This document shows, piece by piece, positions 27,457 through 40,130 of a stretch of 64,000 nt of DNA. Each line of letters starts with the position of its first letter. Position 1 is the stretch's first letter. The position numbers and the translations under genes were made by a program. This stretch comes from Utricularia gibba (lineage: Eukaryota; Streptophyta; Magnoliopsida; Lamiales; Lentibulariaceae), in contig NEEC01000012.1 in assembly GCA_002189035.1 (NCBI GenBank), forward strand, positions 1-64,000, read 5' to 3'. Under the pieces are notes generated by a model. It searched no databases, was not told the DNA's origin, and saw nothing but the letters and a program-made list of their open reading frames with translations.

Positions 27457-27537
27457 GTCGCTTTGGCCGAGTGGTTAAGGCGTGTGCCTGCTAAGTACAT
27501 GGGGTTTCCCGCGAGAGTTCGAATCTCTCAGGCGACG
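27457..27537 (+). tRNA. tRNA-Ser (anticodon GCU)
   Basis: The full cloverleaf reads on the plus strand. The acceptor stem GTCGCTT pairs with AGGCGAC (one G-T pair), with discriminator G at 27537. The D arm is GCCGAGTGGTTAAGGC. The anticodon stem TGTGC/GTACA encloses loop CTGCTAA (anticodon GCT). A long class-II variable arm (GGGGTTTCCCGC region) is followed by the T arm GAGAG-TTCGAAT-CTCTC. The A box (TGGCCGAGTGG) and B box (GTTCGAATC) are intact. The downstream T7 run (~27540) suits RNA polymerase III termination. It reads serine AGC/AGU codons. No intron. Confidence 0.96.
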
Positions 27538-27766
27538 TATTTTTTTATCTCTTTGCTTTAACTTGAAAAATAGGCATTATTATGGGAATATCCTTCTACA
27601 CCCAAAAAAAGAAAAACGAAAAATCCAATAAGGTAGTTAGAGGTTAACGGATTGCAACAACTTCCTCTGTGCATTAAGTTCAGCTCCCCAACACTCGTGG
27701 TGTCCAGAATGTTTGGTGACTCATTGCTACCTTTTACTCCTATACATATCATCCTGGTTGCTACAC

Positions 27767-30700
27767 TCATGTGCTGGTGCTGCTCTGGGAGATTACTTCT
27801 CCGAACTTGAGGAAAAGTTGTGCATCCGAGGTGCTCCTCGATTTGAAGCTCATTATGTTTGCGTACTCGTCGATGTAGCTTTGCGACAACGGAGGAGCTG
27901 CTGCTGCTGCTGCTGCCGGCTTAATGTCTGTGATGAATGATGGGGTCAGGGTCAGGAGCACTCGAACCACCTCGTGCATGGTTGGTCGATCCATGGGCTG
28001 CTTCTTGGTGCACAGAAGTGCAAGTTGAAAAATCTTTTTCACCTCTCCGAGATCGTGGCATGTATCCATTATCTCTGGGTCGACTGTCTCCATCACCGAG
28101 TTGTCTGCTGCTTTAGCTAGAATCTGTCATGAAAAATAGTTTAGTTCTACTGGGGTTGAAGAAAGGTGGGGTGGGGTGGATTGGGAGGAGAGCTGACTAG
28201 ATGATGGAGATTGCACTCGTTGTCCACTGCTTTTCTTCCAGTGAGAAGCTCGAGGAGGACGATTCCGAAGCTGTAGACATCGGATTTTTCGGTTAGCCGT
28301 GAGGTGCGGGCGTATTCAGGGTCTATGTAACCAATTGTTCCCATCAAGTACGTAGAGGTATGCGTCTTGGAAGTGCACAGGCACTTGGCAATGCCGAAGT
28401 CTGTGAGATGAGCTTCATAGTCCTTGTCCAGTAGGATGTTGGACGGTTTCACGTCGCGGTGGATGATCCGAGGGCTACAGTCATGGTGCAGATAAGAGAG
28501 GCCCTGTGCAGCTCCGGTCGCAATATGCAGCCGTGTTGCCCAGTCGAGTTTCTTCTTTTTCGCAGACCCTGAAAGTGACGTTCATCACAGGTTGAGCTAG
28601 TTTCAGAAAACGCAGACTTGCTCAAGACCGTACCGTGAAGGAGATCCCAGAGGCTGCCATTCTCCATGTAATCGTAGAAGAGCAGGTTCCCTGACGGCAA
28701 GAGCGAGTACGCTTGAAGACAGACGAGATTCCGGTGCTTTATACTACCTACTGTCTTGAGTTCAGTTTCGAATTCATGCAGACAATGGGGATGCGAATGA
28801 AGCTTCTTGATAGCCACCGGGCGGCAGTTCTTGAGGACGCACTTGTAGACAGTGCTCGAGGCTCCATAACCGATGATATACTTCTCGCTCAAGTTCTCAG
28901 TCATCCGCATGATATCTTCGTAAATGTGTAACGCCATATTCATGTTAAGGATCACCAGCTTTGGAGCAGAGCAAGTCACTGAAAATGCCACCAAAGCATA
29001 TCAGGGGATTCCATTATCCTCATAAAATAAGCATGAATCTAGAGATGACATTGGACCTGGTTTGTTCAATGAACCATCGACAACTGAACTAGCAGAGAAA
29101 GGCCAGCACACCGCGACTAAGATCATCAGCAGAATAAACAGTGCACCAAACGCTATGCCAAGAATAGCAGCCCTTGGCATAGACACTGCAAAATGGTTTA
29201 AACCTGTCAACGTGAATGAGAGATCATGAAAGGAGAGTGATCTCTCATCAATAAACAACTTGCCTCGCTCTATCCGAGGTGTTCCTTGGCAAGACTTGTG
29301 AAGGAAAACACCACAGAGGCCGGGATTACCCAGAAAACTGAAGATGAAAAAGAGTGATTAGAAAACAGAGGAACAACAGACTTTTAAGAAGATGATAAGT
29401 CACCTATCAGGTGGGAATCTGGTGAAATTTCTCCCAGGTGGAATGTACCCGACGAGATTGTTATAAGATACATTGCTGCAGTAGCATGTCAACATTAAGC
29501 AAGAACATTTTCTGCATGATTCGGTGCAACACTTACAGAACTGTGAGACTTTGACAGTCAGCGATAAAATTAACATCACCACTCAAATCATTGTTTTCCA
29601 GCTTCCTGCAACGGATTTGCAGATTGACGACTCACACCTCAGTGGCTCTGAAACTGTATCTCGAGATTAGAAGAACTTACAACAAAAAGATATTTTGAAG
29701 CTGGCCTAGTTCTGCAGGGATTGGGCCAGATAAATGGTTAACAGAAACATCTCTGCAAACAGAGCGTCATTAGCATTGTTTACTGAAAGGAGGCCGAGCA
29801 ACAGATGAATGTGATCCCCTTACACTTCCATGACACTCCTTAAGTTGCCGAACTCCGAAGGTATGGATCCAGTTAGCTGATTGTTGCTCAAGTTACTACA
29901 GATTATATCTTTGAAGTGAGGCTTGTAAGGTGGAAATTGACGAAAATAGCATTGAACGAAACCCTTACAGTTTCAGGAGATGTTCCAAATCACCGAGCGA
30001 TGGGGGCAAAGAACCACTAAGCATATTACTCGAAACATCTCTAATCAAACCCAAAAATGCAGTAAAACAATGAGAAGAAAATTCAAAAAGTTCCTATGCC
30101 ATGAAAAAAATTGAAGTACCCCAGTAGTGCACTTACAGAGTATCCAGATTACCCATGCCTGATAGTTCAATGGGAATTGGACCCATCAGGAAGTTGGAGG
30201 AAACATTCCTGCGGGAGAAAAAACTCAAAAATTTTTTTCTACATCCAACATTGCAAAGCCACAGAATACCATCATTTAATCCATCGAAGATCTTACAAAT
30301 ATGTCATCCTCTCAAGCTTCTGAAATGTCAATGGAATAGTTCCATTCAATTTGTTTCCATGAATATTCCTGGTCCCAAAGTGCCCATAAATATGTCAAAA
30401 AACAGAGTGCGCCAAAAATAAGAGAGAGTTACTCTTACAAGCTATTGAGATTAGCACAGGAGCTCAGATTATCAGGTATCCATCCCTCTAGGTTATTGTT
30501 TGCCAAATTTCTGCATGCACAAGTGTTTTGAGAGGATGACAAGCAAAATTACAAAGGATAGCAGCACTGTCAAAATGAGCATACAGGTCAAACAAATCTG
30601 TGAGCTTTCCAAGTTCTCGTGGAATCCGCCCAGATAAATAATTATTGTTGAGCTCCCTATAAAACATTGTCGATGATCTACACAAGAAATGAAAAGAGAA

Positions 30701-33008
30701 AAACACAAAACATATAACCTGTTCATACAAGTAGTGAAGTTTTGTCATATTTCCTAGCTCGGGAGGAATAGATCCGGTAAGCTGGTTACTATGAAGGTAC
30801 CTTTAAAGAAAACATCGTTTCATCATACGTGACATGGATTCAAAAGTAATAAAAAGCTGCTACGCTCACTCACAGCTTCTCTGTGTAAGTCAAATTTCCA
30901 AGAATTGGTGGGATTGCTCCAGTCAACATATTATGGCTAAGATCCCTGAGTATCAGAATCAAAGAAAAACTAATTGATACGCATGAGTTATACAAGCTAA
31001 CATCACTCAAGGCGATTTACTTACAAAACTGCCAGTGCCTGCATCAAGCCAATTACATATGGGATTTGACCCGAAAAACCATTATTTTGCAACGACCTGA
31101 ATTGGACATTACTCATCATTCACATCCCTGAACTTAAGATTAGTGATTGGTATCTCTTACAAGGTGGCAACTTGTAGAAAACCAATATTGAAGGGAATCT
31201 CTCCGGTAAAATTGTTGTAAGACAGGTCCCTAATATTCACACACAAAAGTCCATTTAAGAATAAACTGGTTGAAATGTTCATTGAACAAAAGTAGGATAT
31301 AGAGCTAGGTACTAACAGAACTTGGAAGGAGGTGCAGTTTCCAATGCTGTCTGGTATCGAACCACTCAAGCTGTTGTTTCTAACATCACTGGCCAAGATA
31401 CTGACGGCTAAAAGTCCCCACAATAGCAAGAATAACAAAGGGAAACAATTAACATGGTGAGAAGAAACTTACAAGTACCACAATGCAGTTAACTGGCACA
31501 TATCTGAAGAGAGACTTCCCTGAAGGTTATTGCTCCTCAACCCCCTGAAAGAATTGAAGTGAATCTCGATCCTTTAAATCAAAGAACATTGAGCGTTCTA
31601 ACTCAGGGTATTCCATTTGGCTCACAGGTATTGCAGAACTTCATTCCAATATAACAACCTTGGAATTTCACCACTCAGTTTGTTCTGGGCCAAGTCCCTA
31701 CACCATCAGAGTATGAAAAAATACATATATTGCCTCATTCAGGTTTGGATGCGGCGGGAGCACAGTATTACGAGAGGAGACTGCACTCACAGAATTTTTA
31801 GGTTAGGGATCTGTGAGAGGGTGGAAGGGATTGGGCCGACTAGATGATTGCTTTTCAAGATCCTGAGCGTTTGTAGGTAAATCCAAGGTGAAAGTAAGGA
31901 ATGATAACGTCCTATAACGACAATACGAGTACAAATTCCATCATTCACAACTCACAAAGTGTCCAGTTGCTTCAGCTTTGAAAATGAAAATGGAATATCA
32001 CCATGAAGCTCATTGAAGGATAGATCCCTGGAAATGCATCAAAACGTTAAGATACTACAAAATCTTCAATTTGTGCTCACCCATATTGCATTGGTACCCA
32101 TTGTTGTCCAAGTTTTCAATATCTCTTGTTATTTAACTATCAACCTAACGATTACGCAAGAACTTACAAACTCTTCAAAGCTGAGCAATCTCCAATCTCA
32201 TCTGGTATCTGTCCAGAGAGTAGATTCCCCCGCAGATCACTATTTCAAAACAAACCATCATGTTGAGGAGCTACATATTGAGTATTGAAATATTTGAAGA
32301 GCTTATAAACACATCTACATGGAGACCAAGCCTTTAAGCTTTCCTATTGTAGGTGAAATTTCGCCTTCTAGATTCAAACCCGAAAGGTTCCTGAATAAAA
32401 TTGAAATATAAGATATCTACGCAAGGGGAACAGGAAACTGCATAAAAGAAAAATCCAGAAAGAAGGCAAACTAACAATGCATTAACAGTGAAGGTGACAT
32501 TATCACAAGTTATCCCGCGCCAAGAACAGTATCCTGAAGTTTGAGAATCCGCCCAGTCATAGAGCACATTGTTAATATCGCTAAATGATCTCTTAACGTC
32601 CAGCAATGTAGATCCTTCGTACAAGAATAGATCAAAGAAATGAGAAGATGGGAAAAGAAGGTTCCGGGGTTTCTGCTCAAACCTTAACTGAAAATGATGG
32701 ACAGGACAAACAAATGACTACTAGACAAAAAGAAGAAAACAGAGATTAGTAGAGACAATGACGTGATTAATTGCTAAAGACAAACAAACTCCCAACTTCT
32801 AAAACGTTAACAGATTAGACCATCAAAAGAAATACGAATCTACGAGACGACCCAGAAACGTGAAAACAGGCGCCGATTGACGGCGACCCAGGAACAGAAA
32901 AATGCAGCAACTACGGCAAGGCGTACCGTCATCGCAACGCACTAATGCAAAGCTTAAGAGCAGAGCCAAAAACCCTGAAAGAACGAACTTTCTCCAACCG
33001 TCAGCCAT
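27767..33008 (-). CDS. ER: ERECTA-family LRR receptor-like kinase
   Basis: Plasma-membrane receptor kinase for EPF/EPFL peptides, controlling organ shape, inflorescence growth and stomatal patterning. Exon 1 (33008-32927) encodes a signal peptide ([25 protein letters not shown]). Exon 2 (from 32614) has the LRR N-cap [14 protein letters not shown]. About 20 small exons, many near 72 bp, each carry one LRR ([43 protein letters not shown] and others). The last LRRs end in a FLGNPGLCG cap. Exon 29185-29057 has the transmembrane helix ([20 protein letters not shown]). Kinase exons: 28978-28634, 28568-28198, 28123-27767. They show catalytic Lys in [15 protein letters not shown] (~28450), DFG in LTDFGIAK and [24 protein letters not shown], all near-identical to ERECTA. 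The tail carries seven consecutive Ala (CTG/GCA repeat ~27897) and ends [19 protein letters not shown]. No break was found. The intron after 29264 starts with GC. ER versus ERL1/2 is not resolved. Confidence 0.96.
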
Positions 33009-34200
33009 TGAACTTCTCGCAAAAACTAATAGTGGACAAGCTCTTCCTCTTGGCCCCAGGAACACAAATGAAGATTCATTCACCGGAAATGTGAAGTGGA
33101 TACTACGAACAGCTAAAGCTCATAGTTTCAGCAAGCCCAAGACTACGATGATTTGATACACAGATAACAATGGTGAGGCAAAGAAGAGACCAAAGGTACA
33201 ACAGATGGACTGGGATTTGCAAATAAAGTTGCAGGGCAGGCTCCTCCTATCGTTTCGTTCAATCAATCTCGCTGCCAGAGCAGAGCGACAAGGCGTTCGA
33301 GAGGAGTAAAACGAGGACTTGCATGTAAGTAAATGAAGAGAGAGGGGAGTTTGTGTGGGGGGGGGGGGGGGGGGATGAGAAATCAGAAAAATTATTTGAA
33401 GGGGAAAAAGTTAGAAGGACCAGCTGCAACTTCTGATGCATTTGCTCCACCAAGACACCACCCCCTACCTTTTTCACTGCCAGTTTCCCTCCTCGTTAAC
33501 ATCAGGAATCAAACTCTCTTTCCACGTATGCATACAAACGCCCTGTCTCTAAACAATGGCTAAAAAAATCACTTGTTTACCCCCTTATTTCTCTAGTCTC
33601 TACCAAATACCTTCCTTCTCTTCCACCATTGAAAGGAATCTAACCGGGACCCTATGTATGTTTGTGCAAATGGTCCCTTTGAATGTTAGCATAAAAGTTG
33701 AATTGTTCTTCGCTTTCATGTTCACGAGAAGCGAAACCATTACCCATTCGGTTTCTTTACAGAGCAGTAGAGCTGAGAAGAGCAACCCTTGTTCAGTTGA
33801 CACTCATCACATCCTCTTCTCTTCTGGCCACAGTTTCTCTACGGGTCCTGAAGTTGTTATCATTTGGCGTGACAGCCATCTATGGATAAAAAGTTTTCTT
33901 TTCCTTTTTTCGTCCACGCCATAACGATGTGAATGATTTATGTGCGGGATGGTTTGTTTGTTTAGCCTGTTCCACTGTGTGTTCTTCCCTGTTGAAGGGA
34001 ATCATCTCCTCTTAGCCAACTGTCCATCTCAATAACATCGAATCATTCATAAATAGAAATGGGAAGGTTCTTAATTGTCAGTAACTTGCATCATGAGGGA
34101 TGATATATTTTCATCGTATAGGGGCCACGGGGCAAAACCCTGCATGGCCTTTTCTCCAACCCATCAATAGAGTTGAGTATTTGCAAAAAGCACCCCAATA
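33009..34200. promoter_or_regulatory. ERECTA-like gene upstream region with an 18-bp G tract
   Basis: 5' flank of the receptor kinase gene. At 33357-33374 there are 18 consecutive G (C on the gene strand), about 350 bp before the start codon, possibly in the leader or near the transcription start. Short frames at 33259-33924 on both strands have no recognised domain and are taken as chance. Confidence 0.45.
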
Positions 34201-36857
34201 TAGTTGTAGTTTCTCTTAAAGGGTCACAGCTTTTTGTTCAAAAGAAGAATTTGTTTTGCACCCCTGAATTTCACAAATATTACAATCCAATCATCTAAAA
34301 TAAAAAAAGAGCCTCACTGCTGTCTGCTAATCACATCCCACGTCGGCAACACACATGCGTACTCACCTTATAGGAGATGAATTCGGAGTACATGAAAATA
34401 AATCTCAAATTCGATTGTTTAATAAAAACTGAATTAAAAAAAGAATTTTAATTAGTTAAGGGGTTATTTTATAATTCTCAATATAGACGTACGTGAATTT
34501 ATAATAAGAATGATGGTCCGAGTTTGGGGTTGGGGTAGATGAGAAATTTGAAGCATGTCGTCTTGTAATGGGCTCCAGCCCCGGGTGAGAGGACCGGAGC
34601 GGTCGGGAACCTCATCAGTAGGCGTGCAGCGGACAGTCGCCTTCATAGACTTGCAATTGGTATACGGTGTGCTTTGACCGCCACCAACACACCTCTAATA
34701 TTCTATTCCAACTGCTACCCTACAACATATACAATTATTATTATTATTATTATTCATTTTAAGACCCAAAGTCTTTTGATTAATCGACTGAAAATTTGAC
34801 GGTTATACAATTTCATATAAATTATTGAAATAATAAAAAATATTGTTTTGTACATAACATTGATTATTTTTTTTATTTTTTTTAAAATAAGCACAAGCAT
34901 AAACGATAATAAATTAAAAATAGTGGTTTTCAAAAAAATACTCCATCAATGAATAAATTTGACCTTATGTGTATATAAACCTCAAAGATTAGATGGATTG
35001 TACAAGTTTTGGAGATATTATTATAAAGTATTGTTATTCGTTAATCATTATAGTATTATCTTTTATTTATACTCTTGTGATATTATGTTTTTTGATGTAT
35101 GATTCTAAATTTTATAATTCATATTTGCATAGATGGGTTAAATCAAATGTATCTCGACATTGATATCTGATATAACTTTTATCTTTAGGAATTTAAAGAC
35201 AATCTTGGATCCTTTCACATGTTATTAAAGTTTTATAGTAATTAATAATGCATTGACAAAAAACAGAACAAAAAAATATTACGTAAAACAAAAGCAAAAT
35301 TTTTGATTAAATGTCAAATAATATATTAAAACATCAACCAGAACTTACGTGCGCATGACCACCGTATATATGCCGATAAGTGATACCACATATACGTCAC
35401 ACTAAAATATAAAAATAAGAAAATATGAAAAGTAAAAGAAAAAAAGTAATCAAAAGGCATATGTAATAGTTGAAAATTAGTAGTATTTTTATATAAGAAA
35501 ATTTAAATTTTTTGCTCGTCTTGTTTGAAGAGTCTGAATCAATCTATTATATATATATTTTATTTAAGTCTTGAATATTGAGTTAATCTTCATTTTTGTA
35601 CATTTTCTTGGGTTCAATTTCATATATCTTTAAACTTGTAAATTGTTAGATCTTGATTTATCTTAAAATTAATTAAAAATATTAAAAATCTAAAAATATA
35701 TTTTTATTCAAAAAAATTAATTTAAAATATAAAAAATGAATATGAATTAATTGACAAAGTGAAACATAAATTAAGTAAAACAAATTTAAACAATAATAAA
35801 AACAGATGTTTTGAATAACGTAAAATGATTTATAAAAAAATCATTTAATATTTTTTTCAAAAAATTAATAAAAACATATAATAATAATAATAATAATAAT
35901 AATATTTTTTTGAATAATTTCTGATAATTAGACTGATTAGGCAGCCCATTGGGTGATATCTAATTGGGTTTACTTTTAAGCCCGACACTTGTTGTGGACC
36001 AATCAAAACATGGATGGGACCACTAAACACATGGAAATGATTTGTGCTGAGGGTGACATGACATCTTTCCAGTCAATATTCAATTTAATGACGTGAAAAA
36101 TATAATAAATCATGTGAAAAACTGATGAGCTGATTATTATTTAACGCAATGATATTAATAATAACACTTTGGCTAACATACTCACCATTTCAAAATCATT
36201 TATTGCAATTCGGGTGGCCGAAAGACAAACGCATTCATTCACTTGGGACCAATACTTGGGCCGAATGGCAGATGGCCCATATGAGATTTGGTTGTTAGCC
36301 CAGTGAATTTATCTGGCGCGTAGTGGGCCAATTTATAATATTTAGAACTAAAAGCTGCATCTAATTTCTATTGTTTAGTGAAAATGATATGTTTACGCCT
36401 ATGGATGTAATTTGTACATATTCTTTAGCCTATCGGATATGTTTAATATCTAAAATTTTTCATATTAGATAAAATTAATTTCTAATATTTTCTAAATCGT
36501 TTTTTTTAATCAAGCGTAAATGATTTTAAGTAATTGAAAGTTGAGAATACTTGGTCTTCATTATTTTACTATTTAACGGAACCCGATCACTGCTGATCGC
36601 AAACCGCCAGTCACTGGCGTCCGGCACGTGCTCGGCTGCCGTCCTCCGTACGGACGCTTGCTCGCAGTCGCCGCTTGACAACGATGCCTATGCGCAAGCG
36701 TGGGCACGATGGGTTGGTGGGTATGCAGGATGGCAGTCTTTGATGCAAAGAGGTAAAATTAGTGAACATCGATTTTGTTTAATTTCTATACGATCTGTTA
36801 CACAAATCGGTAAAGGAGTACCGGAGCATGTGGGCAATTTTCCCATTTTATTTTCCT
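34201..36857. other. Intergenic spacer, AT-rich, with ATT/TAA microsatellites
   Basis: No gene seen. Trinucleotide runs occur at ~34735-34754 (ATT) and ~35878-35903 (TAA). A GC-richer stretch at 34500-34670 and another at 36580-36700 stand out from the AT-rich background but show no coding domain. The plus-strand frame at 36551-36877 mostly overlaps the P450 3' flank and is not supported. Confidence 0.45.
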
Positions 36858-38666
36858 TCAAACCTGATGTAGTATAAGTGGCGATCCCAACTGCGGCTGA
36901 AGAGTAAAGATGGTGAACGGCGCGTGGGCGTACGACGGCGAGAGCTCGAACCAGAAATTCTGCAACATCATGGCTAGCGCCAGCTTCGCTTCCATCAAGG
37001 CAAACTCTCGGCCTAAGCAGAATCTTGGGCCCCACCCAAACGGAAAATAACCACTTTCCTCTTTCCCTGCAGCCGCCGCCCCATTGGCGAATCTTTCCGG
37101 GTTGAATTCGTTTGCATCTTCGCCCCAAATATCTGGGTCGTGGTGTAGAAGGAGTATCGGCAGAATGATCTCGACTCCCGCCGGGAAACCCATTTTTCCG
37201 ATCTGGGATGGTTTGGATGTGTAGCGGAAGAGCGACGTCACTGGTGGGTATAGTCTCATTACTTCATGTAGAATCATTGTCACCTGCAAGGAGTAAAAAG
37301 AGACCCATTCTTTAGCTGTTTTTCGGTTCTGGATCTCAAAGCGTTTGCATAACTGAAGCTTTCTGGTTTTTGAGATTCTTAAAAGTGATGCTGGAAATGG
37401 AGGTTTTACTCACAATTTTGAGTCGGCCAATGGTTTTGACATCGGGTGTTGATTTACCAAGAGCTCGGAGGACTTCTTCTCTAGCTTTGTCTTGCCAATT
37501 TGGATGCATAGAGAGGAGAATCATTGTCCAGGTTAGCAGATTAGATGTAGTTTCCTGGCCTGCAAAGTAGAAAAGTTTGCATTCCTCAATCACATCATCC
37601 ATACTCATCATGTTACTCTTATCGCTTTGGCATTGCAGAAGCAAGCTCAGAAGATTTGCTTTCGCTTTTCCTTCCGAAATCTCTCTTGTTTTGGTGTCTA
37701 TCAGATTTTTCAACCTTCCTTTGATTTCCCTATCAATTTCGTGCATTCTCTTCACAGTTTTTGTCGGCAGAAACCTCATCCAGTCGAAGGGCATCCCCAT
37801 GAACACCTTGATTACCAATCCTGTTTGTTCTTTTTGGAGCACAAATATATCCTTCACTTCTTCATACGGTGTTCCAAATGCTGCTCGTGAGATGACATCT
37901 GATGTAAGTTGTTGCATTTCTTCTGCAATTTCAAGCTCAAGTTTCCCTTGGCAAGATGCCAATTTTGCCTTCCAAGTGTTGATCATGTTGCAGCAGCTTG
38001 TCACAAAAGATGGTAGCATCCCCTGTCGGTTCCACCCCCATGAATTTTCTCACGATACATGCAACATGATAGTTGACACAAGTAGCCGTACCAGTATGCT
38101 ATCGTGGTGAAATGCAGGAGAAAGGGACTTTCTTCTCATGCTCCATTCATCTCCTTCCAAAGTGGAAAGCCCAAGAGATACAATGTTGACAAGAGGGCTC
38201 ACAGGAAGCTTCACAAAGTGGCCGCTTTGGTTATTCAATATGAATTTGACAAGTCCTGGATCTGCAACAAGCACTCTCGGCCTTCTTCTGTGCCAGCTCA
38301 GAGAAATCTTTCCTGGTTCAAAGCCGAATACCAAAGTTTGTCATCACCTCAAGGATTTATTCCAAATTTTGTCTAATCCTTACCATATTTTTGTAGCATT
38401 TGAGCCCAGAAAGGATTGACGCGAGCAGCGATGTCATGGTTCAGAGCCATGGGCTTCGACCATGCCTCCGCCATGAGTGCCTTAGTTTGCTCTACATCGC
38501 CTTTTAAAATCTTGTAAGAACTGCCTTGGATTCCTGTTTCCCTCAGTTGCTTCTGCAGGCTTATGGGTTTCCACCATAGCTCGTAAACAGCTCGTATTGC
38601 GCACCAGAGGGCCACCAAAACGACTCCAAGAGTCCAATATTCTGAGAACAAGAAGAAGAATTCCAT
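36858..38666 (-). CDS. Cytochrome P450, CYP72 clan
   Basis: Haem-thiolate mono-oxygenase anchored in the endoplasmic reticulum. CYP72-clan enzymes act on hormones (brassinosteroid, gibberellin, cytokinin), fatty acids or terpenoids; the substrate here is unknown. Four exons close in frame at 512 residues: 38666-38384, 38312-38092, 38022-37414, 37283-36858. An N-terminal membrane anchor (LGVVLVALWCAIRAVYELWW) is followed by TGIQGSSYKILKGD. Other motifs: WSMRRKSLSPAFH (C-helix region), FAGQETTSNLLTW (I helix, oxygen-activating), HEVMRLYPP (ExxR), FNPERF, and FGWGPRFCLGREFALMEAK with the haem-ligand Cys. Splicing of intron 1 at AACCAG|GAAAG (38312) gives YGKISLSW, which fits the family. A TATAAATA lies only ~35 bp upstream of the ATG. 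Intact and probably functional. The exact family (CYP72, 721, 734, 749) is not resolved. Confidence 0.92.
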
Positions 38667-38689
38667 GCTTTGATTATACTTTCACTTGT

Positions 38690-38712
38690 TGGCTGCTTAT
38701 TTATACGAATTT
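38690..38712 (-). promoter_or_regulatory. TATA box of the P450 gene
   Basis: The minus strand reads TATAAATAAG about 30-40 bp before the ATG at 38666. If it is used, the mRNA leader would be only a few bases long, so an upstream start site is also possible. The 417-bp gap to the downstream carrier gene's stop codon (39084) holds both genes' flanks. Confidence 0.4.
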
Positions 38713-39083
38713 CGGGAATGAATGAACTTGAGGCCCAAGGAAAACGAAGGAGAAGAGTCTGACACGGCAATTCATGCTCCATTAAGACGACAGCCACTTT
38801 TGAGACACGGCGACTCTCTGAAGGTAACAAAAGTCTTCAGATGACAATGACTCCTTTGGACCTTTGATTTATTAACGCAACTGTATACAAACGCTGGCAT
38901 TAATCAAGATCATCCCATGGCGGCTACTAATATGCTGCGGAACAGAAACTACTCAGCTCTAGTTCTCCTCCTACGCATTTTCTACTTCCAAAAAGAGCCG
39001 CCATGGATCGTGGATGTCGTGGCATCTTAGCCCATCCCCGACGTCCCCTTTTGAAGGTTTCTCGCCGTTTGCAAAAGCATTGG

Positions 39084-40130
39084 TCATAATGCCGCAGACT
39101 GGTTCTTTGAGGAGAGCTTCTTTACGAACTCGTAGGTGGTGATCATGGTCGTCGCAGACATGGACATGGATGCCCATCTTGGGCCAAGACCTCTGTAACA
39201 AGCGCCCCATCCCCTCTGTCCAACAAGGCTTCTCATAGTTTGCATCACGGTTGGCTTTCTTCCACACCCACATTCATCTCCCTCCAAGACCTGTAGCCTT
39301 GTCTTGATTGTGTCTAACGGCATTGTCACAAGTGCAGATGCGCCACTAGCCACAGCAGCACTCACAGACTGAACTGCCAGCATAAATTTTCCATCTGGCT
39401 TGTAGCAGCTCCCAGTTTCACTCGTTGTATTGAAGTAACTGCAAACACCGTTCCAAATTCCTCTGTGTGCAATGGAGTAAGCAGCCCACCAGACGGCATT
39501 AGAAGGAGCATAAGTCAGTAGAGATATTCCAAATCCCCTGTAGAATCCCTTCACTCCATCAGAAACTAAGATTTTCTTAAACGCATCGATGCCACCGTTG
39601 TAGTGCTTCAATCCAACAGCGGATGAAACAGCTTTACTTTGTCCTCCTTGAACCATCAGCCTCTGGCTCACAACATCAATGGGTGTCCACACCAATTGAG
39701 CAGCCATGGCTGCAGCCATTCCAGCAGCTGCATTAGCACTTGCGGAAGCTGAAGCCTCAGGCATACCCAGATGATCGATTGCAATAGTTTCTACATTGCT
39801 TTTGGTGAACTCAAGCGCACCCATGTAGAGTGCACGAGCAGGAATAGTTCCCATGATCGATGTTCCGAAACCAAGGTAGAATCCCCTGAATCCGTGGTTC
39901 TTAAAGATGGAAGCCGCCAGTTTAAGACATGAAACGTCTTTCGAAGCAACCTGCTGCCGCGTCTTCATCACAACCATTGGGTAAAGCAAGCCTGAAACAC
40001 CAGAAAACAAAGCTGCACCAACAAAAAAAAACTTGGATTTATCAAGCATCTCCCAATCTATATCTGCAGGAAGGTGAATTTGAGAACCGGAATCGTCCGT
40101 GCTGAAATCCATGGAGGGATTGTGAGACAA
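39084..40130 (-). CDS. Mitochondrial carrier (SLC25A44-like), intronless
   Basis: Inner-membrane solute carrier of the SLC25 family; 348 residues in one uninterrupted frame. The opening IHLPADIDWEMLDKSKFFFVGAALFSGVSGLLYP closely matches the plant group that includes At1g72820 and At5g26200, homologous to human SLC25A44 (branched-chain amino acid carrier). Three carrier repeats are visible: YPMVVMKTRQQ (the usual acidic residue of P-x-D/E replaced, as in its relatives), TPIDVVSQRLMVQG and MPLDTIKTRLQ. They are followed by GFRGFYLGFG, GVKGFYRGFG and GWGACYRGLG. It ends TTYEFVKKLSSKNQSAAL. No N-terminal presequence is needed for this family. The plant substrate is not established. Lack of introns is usual for this subgroup. 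Confidence 0.93.
   Translation of the reverse strand: MSHNPSMDFSTDDSGSQIHLPADIDWEMLDKSKFFFVGAALFSGVSGLLYPMVVMKTRQQVASKDVSCLKLAASIFKNHGFRGFYLGFGTSIMGTIPARALYMGALEFTKSNVETIAIDHLGMPEASASASANAAAGMAAAMAAQLVWTPIDVVSQRLMVQGGQSKAVSSAVGLKHYNGGIDAFKKILVSDGVKGFYRGFGISLLTYAPSNAVWWAAYSIAHRGIWNGVCSYFNTTSETGSCYKPDGKFMLAVQSVSAAVASGASALVTMPLDTIKTRLQVLEGDECGCGRKPTVMQTMRSLVGQRGWGACYRGLGPRWASMSMSATTMITTYEFVKKLSSKNQSAAL

Noticed and set aside
26695-35905. CRISPR-like or tandem arrays from the ATT/TAA runs (26.70, 34.74, 35.88 kb)
   Set aside because: Simple microsatellites in eukaryotic spacer; no spacer-repeat structure.
36551-36877. 108-residue plus-strand frame before the P450 stop
   Set aside because: Overlaps the P450 3' end on the other strand and shows no domain.
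38313-38383. Reading P450 intron 1 as coding, which gives stops and suggests a pseudogene
   Set aside because: Splicing TATG|GTAAGG to AACCAG|GAAAG removes the stops and restores a family-like YGKISLSW; all four exons then close in frame.
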